NCBI GenBank assembly: GCA_024138025.1
Contig: JAMXBD010000231.1
Location: 310,001 to 374,000, forward strand
DNA length: 64,000 nt
Source of the DNA: Combretum micranthum
Taxonomy: Eukaryota > Streptophyta > Magnoliopsida > Myrtales > Combretaceae
Direction of reading: 5' to 3'
Shown here: positions 45,532 to 56,226 of the stretch, piece by piece
Layout of the letters: each line of letters begins with the position of its first letter
Position numbering within the stretch: position 1 is the stretch's first letter
Translations under genes and position numbers: made by a program
The notes under the pieces: model-generated
Databases searched by the model: none
What the model was told of the DNA's origin: nothing
The model's input: only the letters and a program-made list of their open reading frames with translations

Positions 45532-48500
45532 TGTAAACCATTGTTTTCTTAGTAAACTTGAGTTCAATTTCGAGAAGATTTAAAACCGGAACCGAAATCC
45601 TAAAGGAATATCTCTAGAGCAATCGGACCTAGGAATCCTATGTCCGGCAAATATCAAAAAGGAAACCTTGAAGGAATAAAAACGAGTTAACTCCAAAGTA
45701 AGACTCTAAATCGAAAAGTCAATCGAAAACCCTAAGTCAACAAAATCTCAAAAAACCCTAGCAGTTTAGGTCCGGTAATCCCGGATTCTCAAACCAAGGA
45801 GTCAAAATATGAGTGGGAATTGTAGATTGGCTTGTATTAATATTAGAATGCTAAGCAATATCCGATTAGTAAATTTTCAACCTATTTCGAACCCGATCAG
45901 ATACAAGTCTCAAAAAACGTGTCTCGGGCTCAGGATATTAAATATATGACATTATTACCGTTAGATTCATAATTTCATAATATTTCTAAATATTTCAGCT
46001 ATATAATTTTTCGGGCTATAAAAGTTATAATTATGACCTTTTTATCATATTTTCATTACTACTGGTAAATTTAATGTCCAATCAACTTTGTTTTCTTATA
46101 CACTATTCATCAAGTACAATCACCCATACCCTATTCTTACATCCTTACCACCTATTCTTCCAATTTTACATTATTTCCTTATAAATTTACATTTCCAATA
46201 TATTTTGTACACAAACTACACATTAAATTTGAAAGTTATTACACAAAACAAAACCAAAACTCTCTCTCTCTCTTCCCTTGCTAGAACCGGCGTGAAACCC
46301 CCCATCTGTTTTGTTTTTCTTTTATTAAATAATCACACCAAACCCTAATTCATTTTTCATATATAATCTCTCATTTTCTCACAAAACCAACTTTAGAAGT
46401 CTCTTTTTCTCTCCCCCTCCACTCTCTATTGCCGTGACCCCCCTTACCCACACACACACATACAATTTTTTTTTTCACTTCAAGTTTTCTTCTCCAAAAC
46501 ACTAATAGGTAATAGATCTTAACCCTACTACTATAGAAGCATGCAATGACAAGTTTATACATGTGTGGATCCACCGAAATCCCATGAGCTTTATGCTAGG
46601 GATGTGAAAAACACTAAAACATGATATATTTATCATCATAATGTGTGGATCTTGTTATTAGAGTTGAGAGATCCTAGTATTTTGCTATATCATTTGCTAT
46701 CTATTATTTTTATGGAAACCTTGAGCTCATATTTTCATTTATATTCTCATTTACATAATTTTCATGATGCATTTACATTCATAGCATGAGTAGTATAGTA
46801 GATCTACTTGTTTAGAGTAGTTAAAATGACATAGTACTTGTTTTCATGCATGAAAGACTTGTTACATGATCTTCTTAAGGAATGAGTTAATCGAAACTCA
46901 AGACCCATTTTGTTTTTATCAAAAAGCAATTTGTTAAATTCGGATCTTGAGAAAGACCCATTTAAAAAACATATTTTTCAACTTCAAAATAAAAGTTTCA
47001 CATATAAAATGAAGGGCTTAGGTAATAGATATCATAAAATAGTGATTTTTATAAGATGGCCATGGTTTTACTAAGAAAAATTTTCAAAATAAGAAAATGA
47101 TTACAAAAGTTAAGTTAGATCTATGATCTAACTCCAATAAAAATGTAGAAATTCGTATCTAGGGTGAAATGCCAAGAAAACACTTGTTTTTCAACCCTAA
47201 AACAAAATTTTTATCAAAAAAATGAAAGCATTAAGGAGTAGGTTTGATTAGGACTTAGTTTTAGAAAGATTAAATGAGTTTTTCATAAGAAACAATCCCA
47301 AAAACAATTTTTCCAAATTCGGATCTGAAAATGACCCCTATTTAAACATCTATTTTCAAATGTCAAAATGAGTATTTTAATGGAAAAATAGAAGTCCTAG
47401 GGAATAGATATAATAAAGACTTGATTTTTATAAGAACAAATATGTTTTATTAAAGTAGAAACTCAACACAAAGGAATGGTTTTCCAACTAAGATCAAACA
47501 ATAATCTCATTTCCAAAAATTGTGGAAATTCATCCAAAGGCAAAACCCATGCTAAAACCTCCATTTTTCAACCTTTAAATAAAGAAATTTGTTGATGTAA
47601 TGAAAGCATTGGATATATAGGTCACCAAGGCTTTATCATCGTAACAATATGTATGATTTTTAAAGAAATAAAGCTATTTTTCTCAAACAAGCATTCATAA
47701 CATTATTTCAAAGAAGAAGTTTTTCCAAGAATTCTTTTCAACCAAAAATCGTTAAGGAAATACACATAAATAGCTCATAACATATCATGCATGATAATAA
47801 CATGTAGATATTGTATATACATATAATTTACTTGATAAAAATAATGCAAATCTCATAAAACAATTTCGGAAACACAACTTTTAGCTACTGATCCAAACTT
47901 TCCAAAACTCAAAGTTTTTCAAAATTTAGTAATAACATCATAAATAGATAGATCTTTCAAAGTAGATGGAAATCGACAGCTTATTTGCGAAATTTCGAGT
48001 TAAAATGATCAAGTTATGGCCGTTTTAAATTGGAATTTCCAATTACTATAGAAATTACGAATTCAAAGAGTTTTTTTTTTAAAAGTTTAAAATTAGTTAT
48101 GGTATGAAATACTCATAGGGGTATTTCTTTCGTTTAGGTGATTTTGTATTAGGAGGAAAATTCTTGTTTCTGGATCGCTACCATTAAAGACTAGAGACCA
48201 TGACCAAGTGAGTTCACCATCTGAATATTATATGCTTGTGTTTGTGATTGTAATATTAGTGGCATTAGAATTAGGACAAGATAAAATTGATTGTATGAAT
48301 ATGATTTCTACATTGGTGAATTGATGACAAGAATATCAAAATGAACTTGTTGTAATTATTTGCATGATCTAGCATAGAATTGATCTGTTTGCAATCTCTA
48401 TGATCACCCATAAATTGTTAAATTAATATTTCATGATCTTATAATCAAATTAGACATGCATACCATATGTGAGTCACATTGCATAGGTTATTATACCTTT

Positions 48501-49313
48501 CTGGGAAGAAGGCATAATAGCTGGGCAACAAGGGGCCTGTAAACTTGAATGTTAGCTTAATGGCCGAAAATTTAAATGTTGGCGTACGGGCCGAAATTGA
48601 AAATGTGTGTGGTGGGTACCTATATCAACCACAGTATGAATTACAAATGTGTGTGGGTATGCACCTGATCAACCATAATAAAAAGTGAGAAATTTAAATG
48701 TTGGTCGTATGGGCCTAAAACACCTAACCCATAATGGATGGCGTAAATCCATTCAACATAAGACTTCCAGATTGGTATTATGTATTGTATGCTCACGTGT
48801 TTGTGCATTTATATGATTGTTAATATAACTTGTTTGTTATATGTTACTTGTTGAGCATTTGATTTTGGAAGTGGAACTCACTAAGCTGGCATAGCTTACA
48901 CCCCCATAGTTTCTTTCTAATGCAGTTCCCGTACTTATGGCTGCATCCTCAAACCTGGCCAAATCAAGTAATAAGAGACTAAGAGTTTTCTCCCTAGAAG
49001 TTCACAATTGGTTTGTATAGTTTTCAGTAGTGAACCTAAAAGGATCAATTGTTACCCAAAAGATAGTGCTTAATCTTATGTGTAGCAGGGGAATGTCCCT
49101 TAATGCTTTGTAACTGATCCTGAGATATCTGTGGTTTATATTTTTATGCTTATCATAATTCAACTATTTGTCTCCAATTGTGATGTATTCTATTGTCGTG
49201 AGGAAACGCCTTGCATAATAACATAAGACTTTTGAATGACTGTGATAGTGATTCTTAAGTCTTGATTAGCGTGCAGTGGACTGTTACGTCTAGAGTACCC
49301 TTTGGGCATGATA
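45532..49313 (+). repeat. Giant gypsy 5' LTR
   Basis: 3,782 bp. In one hand-aligned 120-bp stretch (47,041-47,160 against 57,781-57,900) I counted 6 differences, mostly C/T or G/A. A TATA-like CATATATAAT at ~46,358 precedes a CT-rich leader. Confidence 0.93.
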
Positions 49314-49321
49314 GTTTAAAT

Positions 49322-49333
49322 AGGTATCAGAGC
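49322..49333 (+). other. Primer-binding site, tRNA-iMet (giant gypsy)
   Basis: AGGTATCAGAGC, one base off the standard TGGTATCAGAGC, eight bases after the LTR end. Confidence 0.88.
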
Positions 49334-49479
49334 TAGGTAAAAATATAAAGCATGAAAATAGAATTTAATAACCTAAAATATAGGAATAAATGAATCTTAG
49401 GTTAATTTTGGAAATAAAAGTCTAATCTAACTGGAAAATCTCTTTTTGCTATAGGTATCCCTAGGTGAAACCCGGGAAC

Positions 49480-49916
49480 GGGCCAGAACATTTCTAAAGG
49501 GGACGGATGAGACCTTTGTTAACTATGGATTAAGGCTAAGGACTCTTTGTGAGGATTTTGCTTTGGCTGAGAGCCCTACGACTCTCAGGGAGGTATATGT
49601 GATCTGGAAGAGAGGTCTTAGATACACTCGATGGGAGAGAGTGGTTGATCGAATTAGATATGATCCGATCGAAGAAGGAGATGGTCTATGCTAGAGACAA
49701 TTTATGTTGTGGAAAGGATGATGGTTGATTATAGCAATGAGCTAATGTTGAGGGAGGCCACATTTATTTTGAAAAGGGAAGATAACCCACCCTACCCTAA
49801 CTTTAGAGTGTGGAGGAACATCGAACCCCTATATGTATATGCTCATGATGATTTGATGACTCATAGAGAATGGCTGGAGGCCGATGCAAACAACCATTTC
49901 TATTAGAGAGGTATAT
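49480..49916 (+). pseudogene. Unidentified coding remnant after the PBS
   Basis: The frame from ~49,490 reads KGTDETFVNYGLRLRTLCED then EVYVIWKRGLRYTRWERVVD and stops near 49,692. Another frame (49,688-49,906) continues with EDNPPYPNFRVWRN and HREWLEADANN. Coding-like composition but no family recognised; the first part only vaguely recalls retrotransposon gag. It is probably the 5' part of the ORF that follows. Confidence 0.45.
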
Positions 49917-49918
49917 AT

Positions 49919-50653
49919 TTGGATATTTTTCTAACACCCCCAGAAATTCAAGCACTGCCTCCTAATGAAGTAGGCATACAATTTGGAGTTGTCCTAGTAG
50001 CAGAAAATCAGGATGAAGTAGAAAGTGAAGAGGAAGAAGACCCTGAAGAAGATCCAATTTGGGTAGAGGCCGAAGGAAATATAACACCTCAACCAGCTGA
50101 AATTGAGGAAGAACCAAGTAATAAACCAAACCTGCCTAATCTGAACTTTCATCAAGACTTGGAAATTCCAGATAGCCACATAATAGAACCTGACTATGAT
50201 CCTAGTTTGTGGAAGGACGTATACGTAGTGGGAGAAGGCCCGAGATTGACAAATGAAGCACCTGTTAATCCTGTAGGGAATGAACTTTCGGAGGATGTTA
50301 TGATGAGGGAAATCCAGGAGAATTATGGGAGAAATTTAGTAGGAAATGGAGAGGAAGATAGAGAGATGCAAGATAAGATTGAAGAAGAAGAAGAAGAAGA
50401 AGAAGAGGAAGAGGAGGAAGAGGAAGAAGAGGAGGAACCCGAACAGGAGGAGCAAACTTGGCCACCTAGGAAGAAGAGAATGACGGTGAGAGAATATCTA
50501 AGTCTGTTTGTTAGGAGGGATGATGGTAGTTCTTCTAGTAGAGACCGAGCCCCGACCCGACCCCTACCCAGGAGACTCCCAAGAGTAAAAGAAGTAGTGG
50601 TGACAAGCATGACCCATAATAGTCCAACAAAAAATATTTATAATAGGCAATGA
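49919..50653 (+). CDS. Acidic ORF of unknown function in giant gypsy
   Basis: 244 codons, by far the longest open frame of this element. Residues 1-30 (LTPPEIQALPPNEVGIQFGV) are followed by an acidic, Pro-rich region. A run of about 22 Glu at residues ~152-173 is encoded by a GAA/GAG microsatellite (50,382-50,437). A basic segment (PPRKKRMTVREYLSLFVRR) and an Arg/Ser/Pro tail follow. No zinc knuckle, protease or known gag motif is visible. It lies upstream of the recognisable gag-like text (from ~51,470). It may be an accessory ORF or a gag variant. The ATG at 49,919 is the first in frame but not proven. Confidence 0.5.
   Translation: MDIFLTPPEIQALPPNEVGIQFGVVLVAENQDEVESEEEEDPEEDPIWVEAEGNITPQPAEIEEEPSNKPNLPNLNFHQDLEIPDSHIIEPDYDPSLWKDVYVVGEGPRLTNEAPVNPVGNELSEDVMMREIQENYGRNLVGNGEEDREMQDKIEEEEEEEEEEEEEEEEEEEPEQEEQTWPPRKKRMTVREYLSLFVRRDDGSSSSRDRAPTRPLPRRLPRVKEVVVTSMTHNSPTKNIYNRQ
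50382..50437 (+). repeat. GAA/GAG trinucleotide repeat
   Basis: Interrupted triplet array inside the acidic ORF, encoding the poly-Glu run. Confidence 0.9.
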
Positions 50654-51469
50654 GGGATGCCAAATTGCCTAGTGATGTCTCTAGGAAGTCCTAGTGTTTT
50701 ATGTGTTTAGTTCCTTGTTTTGTATTTTTCGTTCTTAGCATAGCAAGAAAATGTAATTCTGATAGATTTAAATTAGTCGAGTAGCATGGGTTTTCATGTT
50801 TTGTAGGTTTAATGTAAAAGACTCGGCTGAATGTAAGACCTTGATATGATCTAATGAAATTAACATGTACGTATCCAGAGAAAAGTTTCGTTTTCTTAAC
50901 TAATAATGTGATCAAGCATGCCCTAATAAGGAACTTCCTATCTAATATGCTCCTAGGAAGTTATAATTAAGAATGAAATACATGCATATCATTACACTCA
51001 TTGAATCATCATGTTCGATTTTTTTGGCTTGATTTCCTGCATTGAGTTATGATTTCTATTCTACATCTTAATATTTCAGAATTTTCTTGAATTAAATTTC
51101 ATGACTTCGAATTATTATGGCTTATCAAAATTTCAATTTATTATTTAATTTCCACAAATTACGACTTAGTGTTTACAGGAAAGTGTAATGGAAAACTTCA
51201 AAATTCAAATAGCAATGTGCGAGTAGGTAAATCCGAAGAAATTGAAACCACGAGCAAAGAACTTTCTTGGTATAAGAAAACAATCAACCTGCGTTACCCT
51301 AGTGTGATTGAGAATAACACCCTAGAACCAACAAGTGGGCTTTATAAGTGCGAATAGATAAATAGCTAATCTTCTAAGCACTCACCTAAAACTCAAACCA
51401 AAAAAAACCTGAAATAAGTTCTAAAGTGTACGAGACTCCACATTACCACCACCGCCATACTATCAAATA
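50654..51469 (+). other. Giant gypsy noncoding spacer
   Basis: AT-rich sequence between the acidic ORF and gag-like text. No frame with recognisable content. Confidence 0.55.
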
Positions 51470-51681
51470 ACCAACAAAGCTCAATACCAGGCTTTAAAAG
51501 GAGTGGCCCGTGCATTGATAGAACCTTTGGTGAAAACGATGAAAGGAATTGGTTGGCTTAGATTTAGAAATCTTTTGTGGCTTAAGAAGTACGCTATATC
51601 TTCAGTGGATTATAGGACCTACGTACATGGATACGATGTTAGAATATAATGGGAATTAAGAAGAGGAAATCTATACTCTTA

Positions 51682-52702
51682 CGGCCCGTTTACTTGGAGG
51701 TAATAGAGGAGGAATAGAATTTCTATTGCTGGAATGCCTCTATTACTTTGTTTACTTGCATTAAATGAGCAGTAATAAATATTCCCATGCACTTTTTATT
51801 CCTTTCTATAGAGGGAATAAAAAGTTCCATTAACAGGTGGAACTTTTTATTCCTTTTCTATTCCCACTCCAGAAGCAATAAAAAATTAAATACCCTGTCC
51901 AAATTACCCTTAATTAAATTAATATTGACAAAAATATCACAAGACTAAAACAAAACCCTTCTCACGTTATTTCTTTCACCTACCATCAAAGACTAAGCTA
52001 TAAATAATTATTAAAACATTCTCTTTTAAATACATAACATAATTAAAAAAATTATTAAGGTATTTTTAAAATCCTAACTTTTAAAACAATTTTTAAAAAG
52101 GAAAAAATAATACATTATAAGCTATTATTTTCATGTATGTATAAGGAGGTGCAACTATGGTAAAAAAATTGATTTACAAAACTTCCACACATATATATAT
52201 AAAAACACTTTCAAGGAGGGTTAAAAAAGGTGTATTGAAAATTTATTTCCATGATATCAAAAGACTATGATGATGTTTAATATATATATATATATATACA
52301 TGTCATATACACATATGTTATATGCATATATACGATATACATCTGTATAAAAAAACAATACAGGGGAACAAATAATAAAGTATAAAGAAAAAATATAAAC
52401 TATAAAAAATATGTTTTAAAAAAAAAAAAGTAGAAAAGGGAAAAAAAGGTTATGAAGCTCTATTCACAGTTTAATGCTAGAATTAATACCACAATAAGGG
52501 CATAATGGTATTTTTAGCTTTATTAGCAGTTTAATGCTAGAATTAATAAGTTGAAGTAAATAATAGAATGTGTATTCCCCGTAATAAAACTTTAGACAAA
52601 GTAAACATAGAAATAAACATTCCTACTCTATTACCGGTAATACCATTCCAAGGAATAACTTTTCTATTCCTTGCATGTTTCCAAAGTTGAAGTAAACGGC
52701 CG
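51682..52702. mobile_element. PIF/Harbinger-type MITE, 1,021 bp
   Basis: Terminal inverted repeats CGGCCCGTTTACTT (left) and CGGCCGTTTACTT (right, reverse complement), flanked by TSD TTA at 51,679-51,681 and 52,703-52,705. Subterminal regions are also roughly inverted (GGTAATAGAGGAGGAATAGA against GGTAATAGAGTAGGAATGTT). No transposase frame. The interior is AT-rich with an internal ~59-bp-spaced direct repeat (CAGTTTAATGCTAGAATTAAT at ~52,468 and ~52,527). The trinucleotide TSD supports the Harbinger assignment. Confidence 0.88.
51814..51853. other. Perfect 15-bp stem hairpin inside MITE
   Basis: GGAATAAAAAGTTCC (51,814-51,828) and GGAACTTTTTATTCC (51,839-51,853) are exact inverse complements around a 10-base loop. 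Confidence 0.9.
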
Positions 52703-53290
52703 TTAGTGATTTAAGAAGTTTTGTTAAAAAGTTCTGGAAGACTATTTTCTTTAGCTGGAAGATGACACATAGCAGATTTTTCTCCTCATAGTGTAGAGTG
52801 GATAAGTAATCTGAAGATAAGTTCATCCACCTTCTACAACATATACATCTAAACCTTTCAGAGATAGCAAAGAAATGGGCAGACAAGAATTATTTGGAGA
52901 CCTAGACAGAGATCGAATACTTAAGTTGTAGGAACTTAAATGAAAGTGAAAAATTGAAGATTTTAGAAAAAAGGTTTGGATAATGGTGGGAGCAAGGAAA
53001 GAGGAAAATCTCAAATAACGGGAAAGAGAGATGTTGAGGAAAGTCCATTTAATACATCATGTATAGAATTCACAGGCAAGAGATGTGAGTCTTGCTATAG
53101 ATTATAAAGAAATGAAAGTATCGTGTCAACTCAGGAGAGCTGACTATGTTAGAAGAAAGTGAGTATGAAATCATTCTTAGTATGAGTTGGATTAACCACG
53201 ATTTAAGCGATTGTAAATTGTGGAGAGAAAATGGTAAGCTTTTATGAGCAATATAGAGAAATGTGAAGTTATTAGGAGGAACCACAATAC

Positions 53291-54460
53291 CCCAAAGGAA
53301 GTAAGTTGAAATTCTTATGCGATAAGGATGAATGATGAAGACATAATGCCCATTGAGGATACGTTAGATAAGAGAGAATTGCGGAAAACAGAAGATACAC
53401 CAACGATGGATAAATACTCAGGCGTTATCCTAGGATATTGCCTAGGTTGACCCAGAAGGTAAGGATTGGTTTGAGAATTGAGTTGGACATCTCATACTTA
53501 ACTGTATCAAAAACACCATATTGGATGACGGTTGTAAACCAGTAGGAGTTGAAAATTTAGCAGCAAGGATAGTAGCATTAGAAACTCATAGGGCTTAGTG
53601 TGCCGCCATAGGACGTACTTGCCTCGCCTTGAAAATGAAGTATGAGTCATTTGGGGCTGTGCACGAATTTATGGTAAACTCAATGAGTTACAATCAAGAA
53701 TAGATACCATTTCTTTTCCTAAGATCAACGATCTATTTTGATTGGTTGCAATGAGTCTGCATGTTTCCACGCATTGATTTATGCCTTGAATTATCACCTA
53801 TCGAGGATAAAACCCAAGGATGTACCAAGGTGATCTATTTGCACCAAGCATGGGCACTATGAATTTTTGGAGATGTCTTTTGATTTGATAATGCTCCAAC
53901 AGTGTGCAGGAATCTTACTAATAAAGTGTATGAATTGCCCTTGGATAAATATGTAATATTCCTTGTTGATGACTCCATAATATGCCAAAAAAAAAGTGAG
54001 GAACAACATTAGGAGCATCTATGGATGACAAAACAAGCTCTAAAGGAAAATAAGTCATTTGCCAAACTATATGACTTTTGGCTAGAACAGATATCCTTTT
54101 TAGATAGAATGAGTTAGGAAAGGATCTTTGGATAATCTGAGGAAATCATAGCCATTGTGGAGTGGAGACATCTCTGGATGAAGACTCGAATAAGAATCTT
54201 TTGGGAGCAAACTGACAATGGATACAAGTTGGTAAAGTGACTATTCTTGTGGAACAATAGCTAGGCTCTATACCCAGTTAACGTAGAGAAATGAGAGATT
54301 GTATGGATAGAAGCAAAAGAAAAAGCTACCAAGAATTTGAAAAAATAACAAGTTCAGCACCGATCTTGATTTTGCTAGACTCGTAAAAATCTCATATGAT
54401 GCATAGTGACGCTCAAAGAATGGCTTTGAATAGGAATTAATGAACGAGGGAAAAGCCATT
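53291..54460 (+). pseudogene. pol: Giant gypsy reverse transcriptase / RNase H, decayed
   Basis: Motifs in shifting plus-strand frames: ELDISYLTVSKTPYWM at ~53,480, then HYEF..MSFDLIMLQQCAG-type text at ~53,860-53,910 (the FGL.NAPA region), and LDKYVIFLVDDSIICQKKSE at ~53,943-54,000 (active-site region, VDD retained). Then EEIIAIVEWRH at ~54,140. Every motif is interrupted by stops. Confidence 0.8.
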
Positions 54461-55080
54461 ACTTACAGTTCTCATAACTGAGAACCCATGAGTAGGACTA
54501 CCCTGTGTATGAGTAGAAGCTAGACGCAATTGTCTCTACTTTGGAATTTTAGAGGCACTATTTATATGGACAATAGATCATAAAAGCTCTAAGTATTTGT
54601 TGACACAGAAGGAAATTAAATGTAAAACAAGGAGGATGGTTGGAATGATTGAAGACGATGACCTGAAAACTTAAACATTGTATGAGAAAGGTTAGGGAAA
54701 GTGCCAGTGTAAGCCATAAGCCAAAAAGAACCAGCAAGTAAATTAAAAGAATTGAAGATTTAAATTCGCTACGCAAGGTAAGGAATTAAAGATAATCGAA
54801 TTAATGCTAGAACTAAGCTAGATAAGAAAATCAAGGAAGCTCAAAATAGGATGGAGCAAAGCAAAAGTTTAAGAAAGGATTTCAAGAAGTAAAATACTCT
54901 GACCCTATAAAGAATAAGGAGAAAGTGGTTGGAAGTAAAGGACGGCTGAATGTAACAAAGATTAAGGAGTCGAGGAATGAAAGTATGAGTGAGGTCATTA
55001 CTGGTGGGACAATACAAGGGAAAAGTATAGCAAAGTGTGCCATGGAATGTACAACATGTATATGGGTGAAAATAAAATAC
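54461..55080 (+). pseudogene. pol: Giant gypsy RNase H-integrase interval
   Basis: Stop-rich sequence between RT and integrase remnants. Its position implies RNase H end and integrase zinc finger, but I recognise only weak similarity (ILVEQ..LGSI, LDAIVSTLEF). Confidence 0.4.
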
Positions 55081-55980
55081 TGAAGGTCATGTAGAATACT
55101 CAGGCTTTTGCCTATCCCTAAATGAAAATGGATCCAACATCCATGGGCTTCAAGAAATGTTACCCAAAGACTTCAAAAGGTTGTTATATAGTATGGGTGA
55201 TCATGGATCGATTAACTAAGTCAACACCCTCTTTGCTAATCAACATCGTGCACCTTAGAGGCAAACTAGCCAATTCTACATTCGAGGAATAATGAGACTA
55301 TAGGAGGTCCTCGCAAAGATATTACTTAATCGAGACCCAAAATTTATAGGTTCTAGATAAGGTTACGAAAGAGTTTGGACACAAGACATAGCTTAGTCTC
55401 GCTTATCACCCTCATACCAATAAACAATTTGAATGGATAGTTCAAACCTTAGAAAGCATGTGGAGGACATATGTTTCAAAAATTCAAGGGGAATTGAAAT
55501 AATCGCATAGTGCCAAATGAGACTTGCTTGCGATGATATCTATCACCCAACCATTTAGATGCCACACTATGAAAACTTGTATGGACAGTGTCATGAGACA
55601 CCCCTGTTTTAGAACGACATGGAAAAGCTTAATAATGAGTCAAGCTTAAGACACTAAAGCAGTTAATAAAGTAGGAATATCTCAGAAAAAGGAGGAAGAA
55701 ACTTGGGACAGGTGAAGAAGATGGGTAAATTAGAAAAGAAAAAAGTTCACGAAATTCAAGTGGGTAACCACATGAGCTTGAAAGTGAATTCCACTAAGAA
55801 GGCATGAAGGGTAAGTACCCTAGAAGGGTCGAGCCCAAGATACCCTGGACCTTTGAGATGCTAAGAAAGATTTGAGATCTAGCATATTGGTTGGTCCTGT
55901 ATCACAAATTTCATAAGAAACATACCATATGTCCTATGATTTGGTACTAAGGAAATATGTACCAGCCCGGAAGTAATCAT
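55081..55980 (+). pseudogene. pol: Giant gypsy integrase, decayed
   Basis: From ~55,160: LPKDFKRLLYSMGDHGSIN-type text in one frame and KTSKGCYIVWVIMDRLTKST in another (family VWVIVDRLTKSAHF). Then FGHKT..LAYHPHTNKQFEWI and QTLESMWRTYV at ~55,375-55,470. A segment near 55,890 (LVLYHKFHKKHTICPM) recalls the post-core region before a chromodomain in chromoviruses. Stops throughout. Confidence 0.8.
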
Positions 55981-56226
55981 GGAATTAACACCGTTCAATC
56001 CAAAGAAATCTTACTCAAGAGGCACATCCAGTGATAAACATGGATGTGAGGGCGCAAGGATTGCTTACCCAAGAGGCTAAGATAAGTGAAGATATTAAAG
56101 AACCATACAACTGAGGAGACAATTTGAGAAAACAGAGAGTAAAGTCAGAGTAATTATTTCGAGTTAATTAAAGGGATATGTAAGTTTCAGTTTTGCAGAA
56201 GAAAACTTTGTTTAAGTGAGGTAGGT
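55981..56226 (+). other. Giant gypsy 3' region and polypurine tract
   Basis: Noncoding. The last bases before the LTR (AAGTGAGGTAGGT at ~56,214-56,226) are purine-rich and fit a polypurine tract. Confidence 0.6.

Larger units (their letters stand above)
51470..53290 (+). pseudogene. gag: Giant gypsy gag and protease remnants (split by MITE)
   Basis: At 51,470-51,660 a frame reads KAQYQALKGVARALIEPLVK with a following FRNLLWLKKY segment, resembling the start of a Ty3/gypsy gag. The MITE follows (51,682-52,702). After it, stop-rich text includes a protease end at ~53,155-53,240 (SEYEIILSMSWINHDLSDCK, for the family's ILGMDWL). Identification rests on short motifs. Confidence 0.6.
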
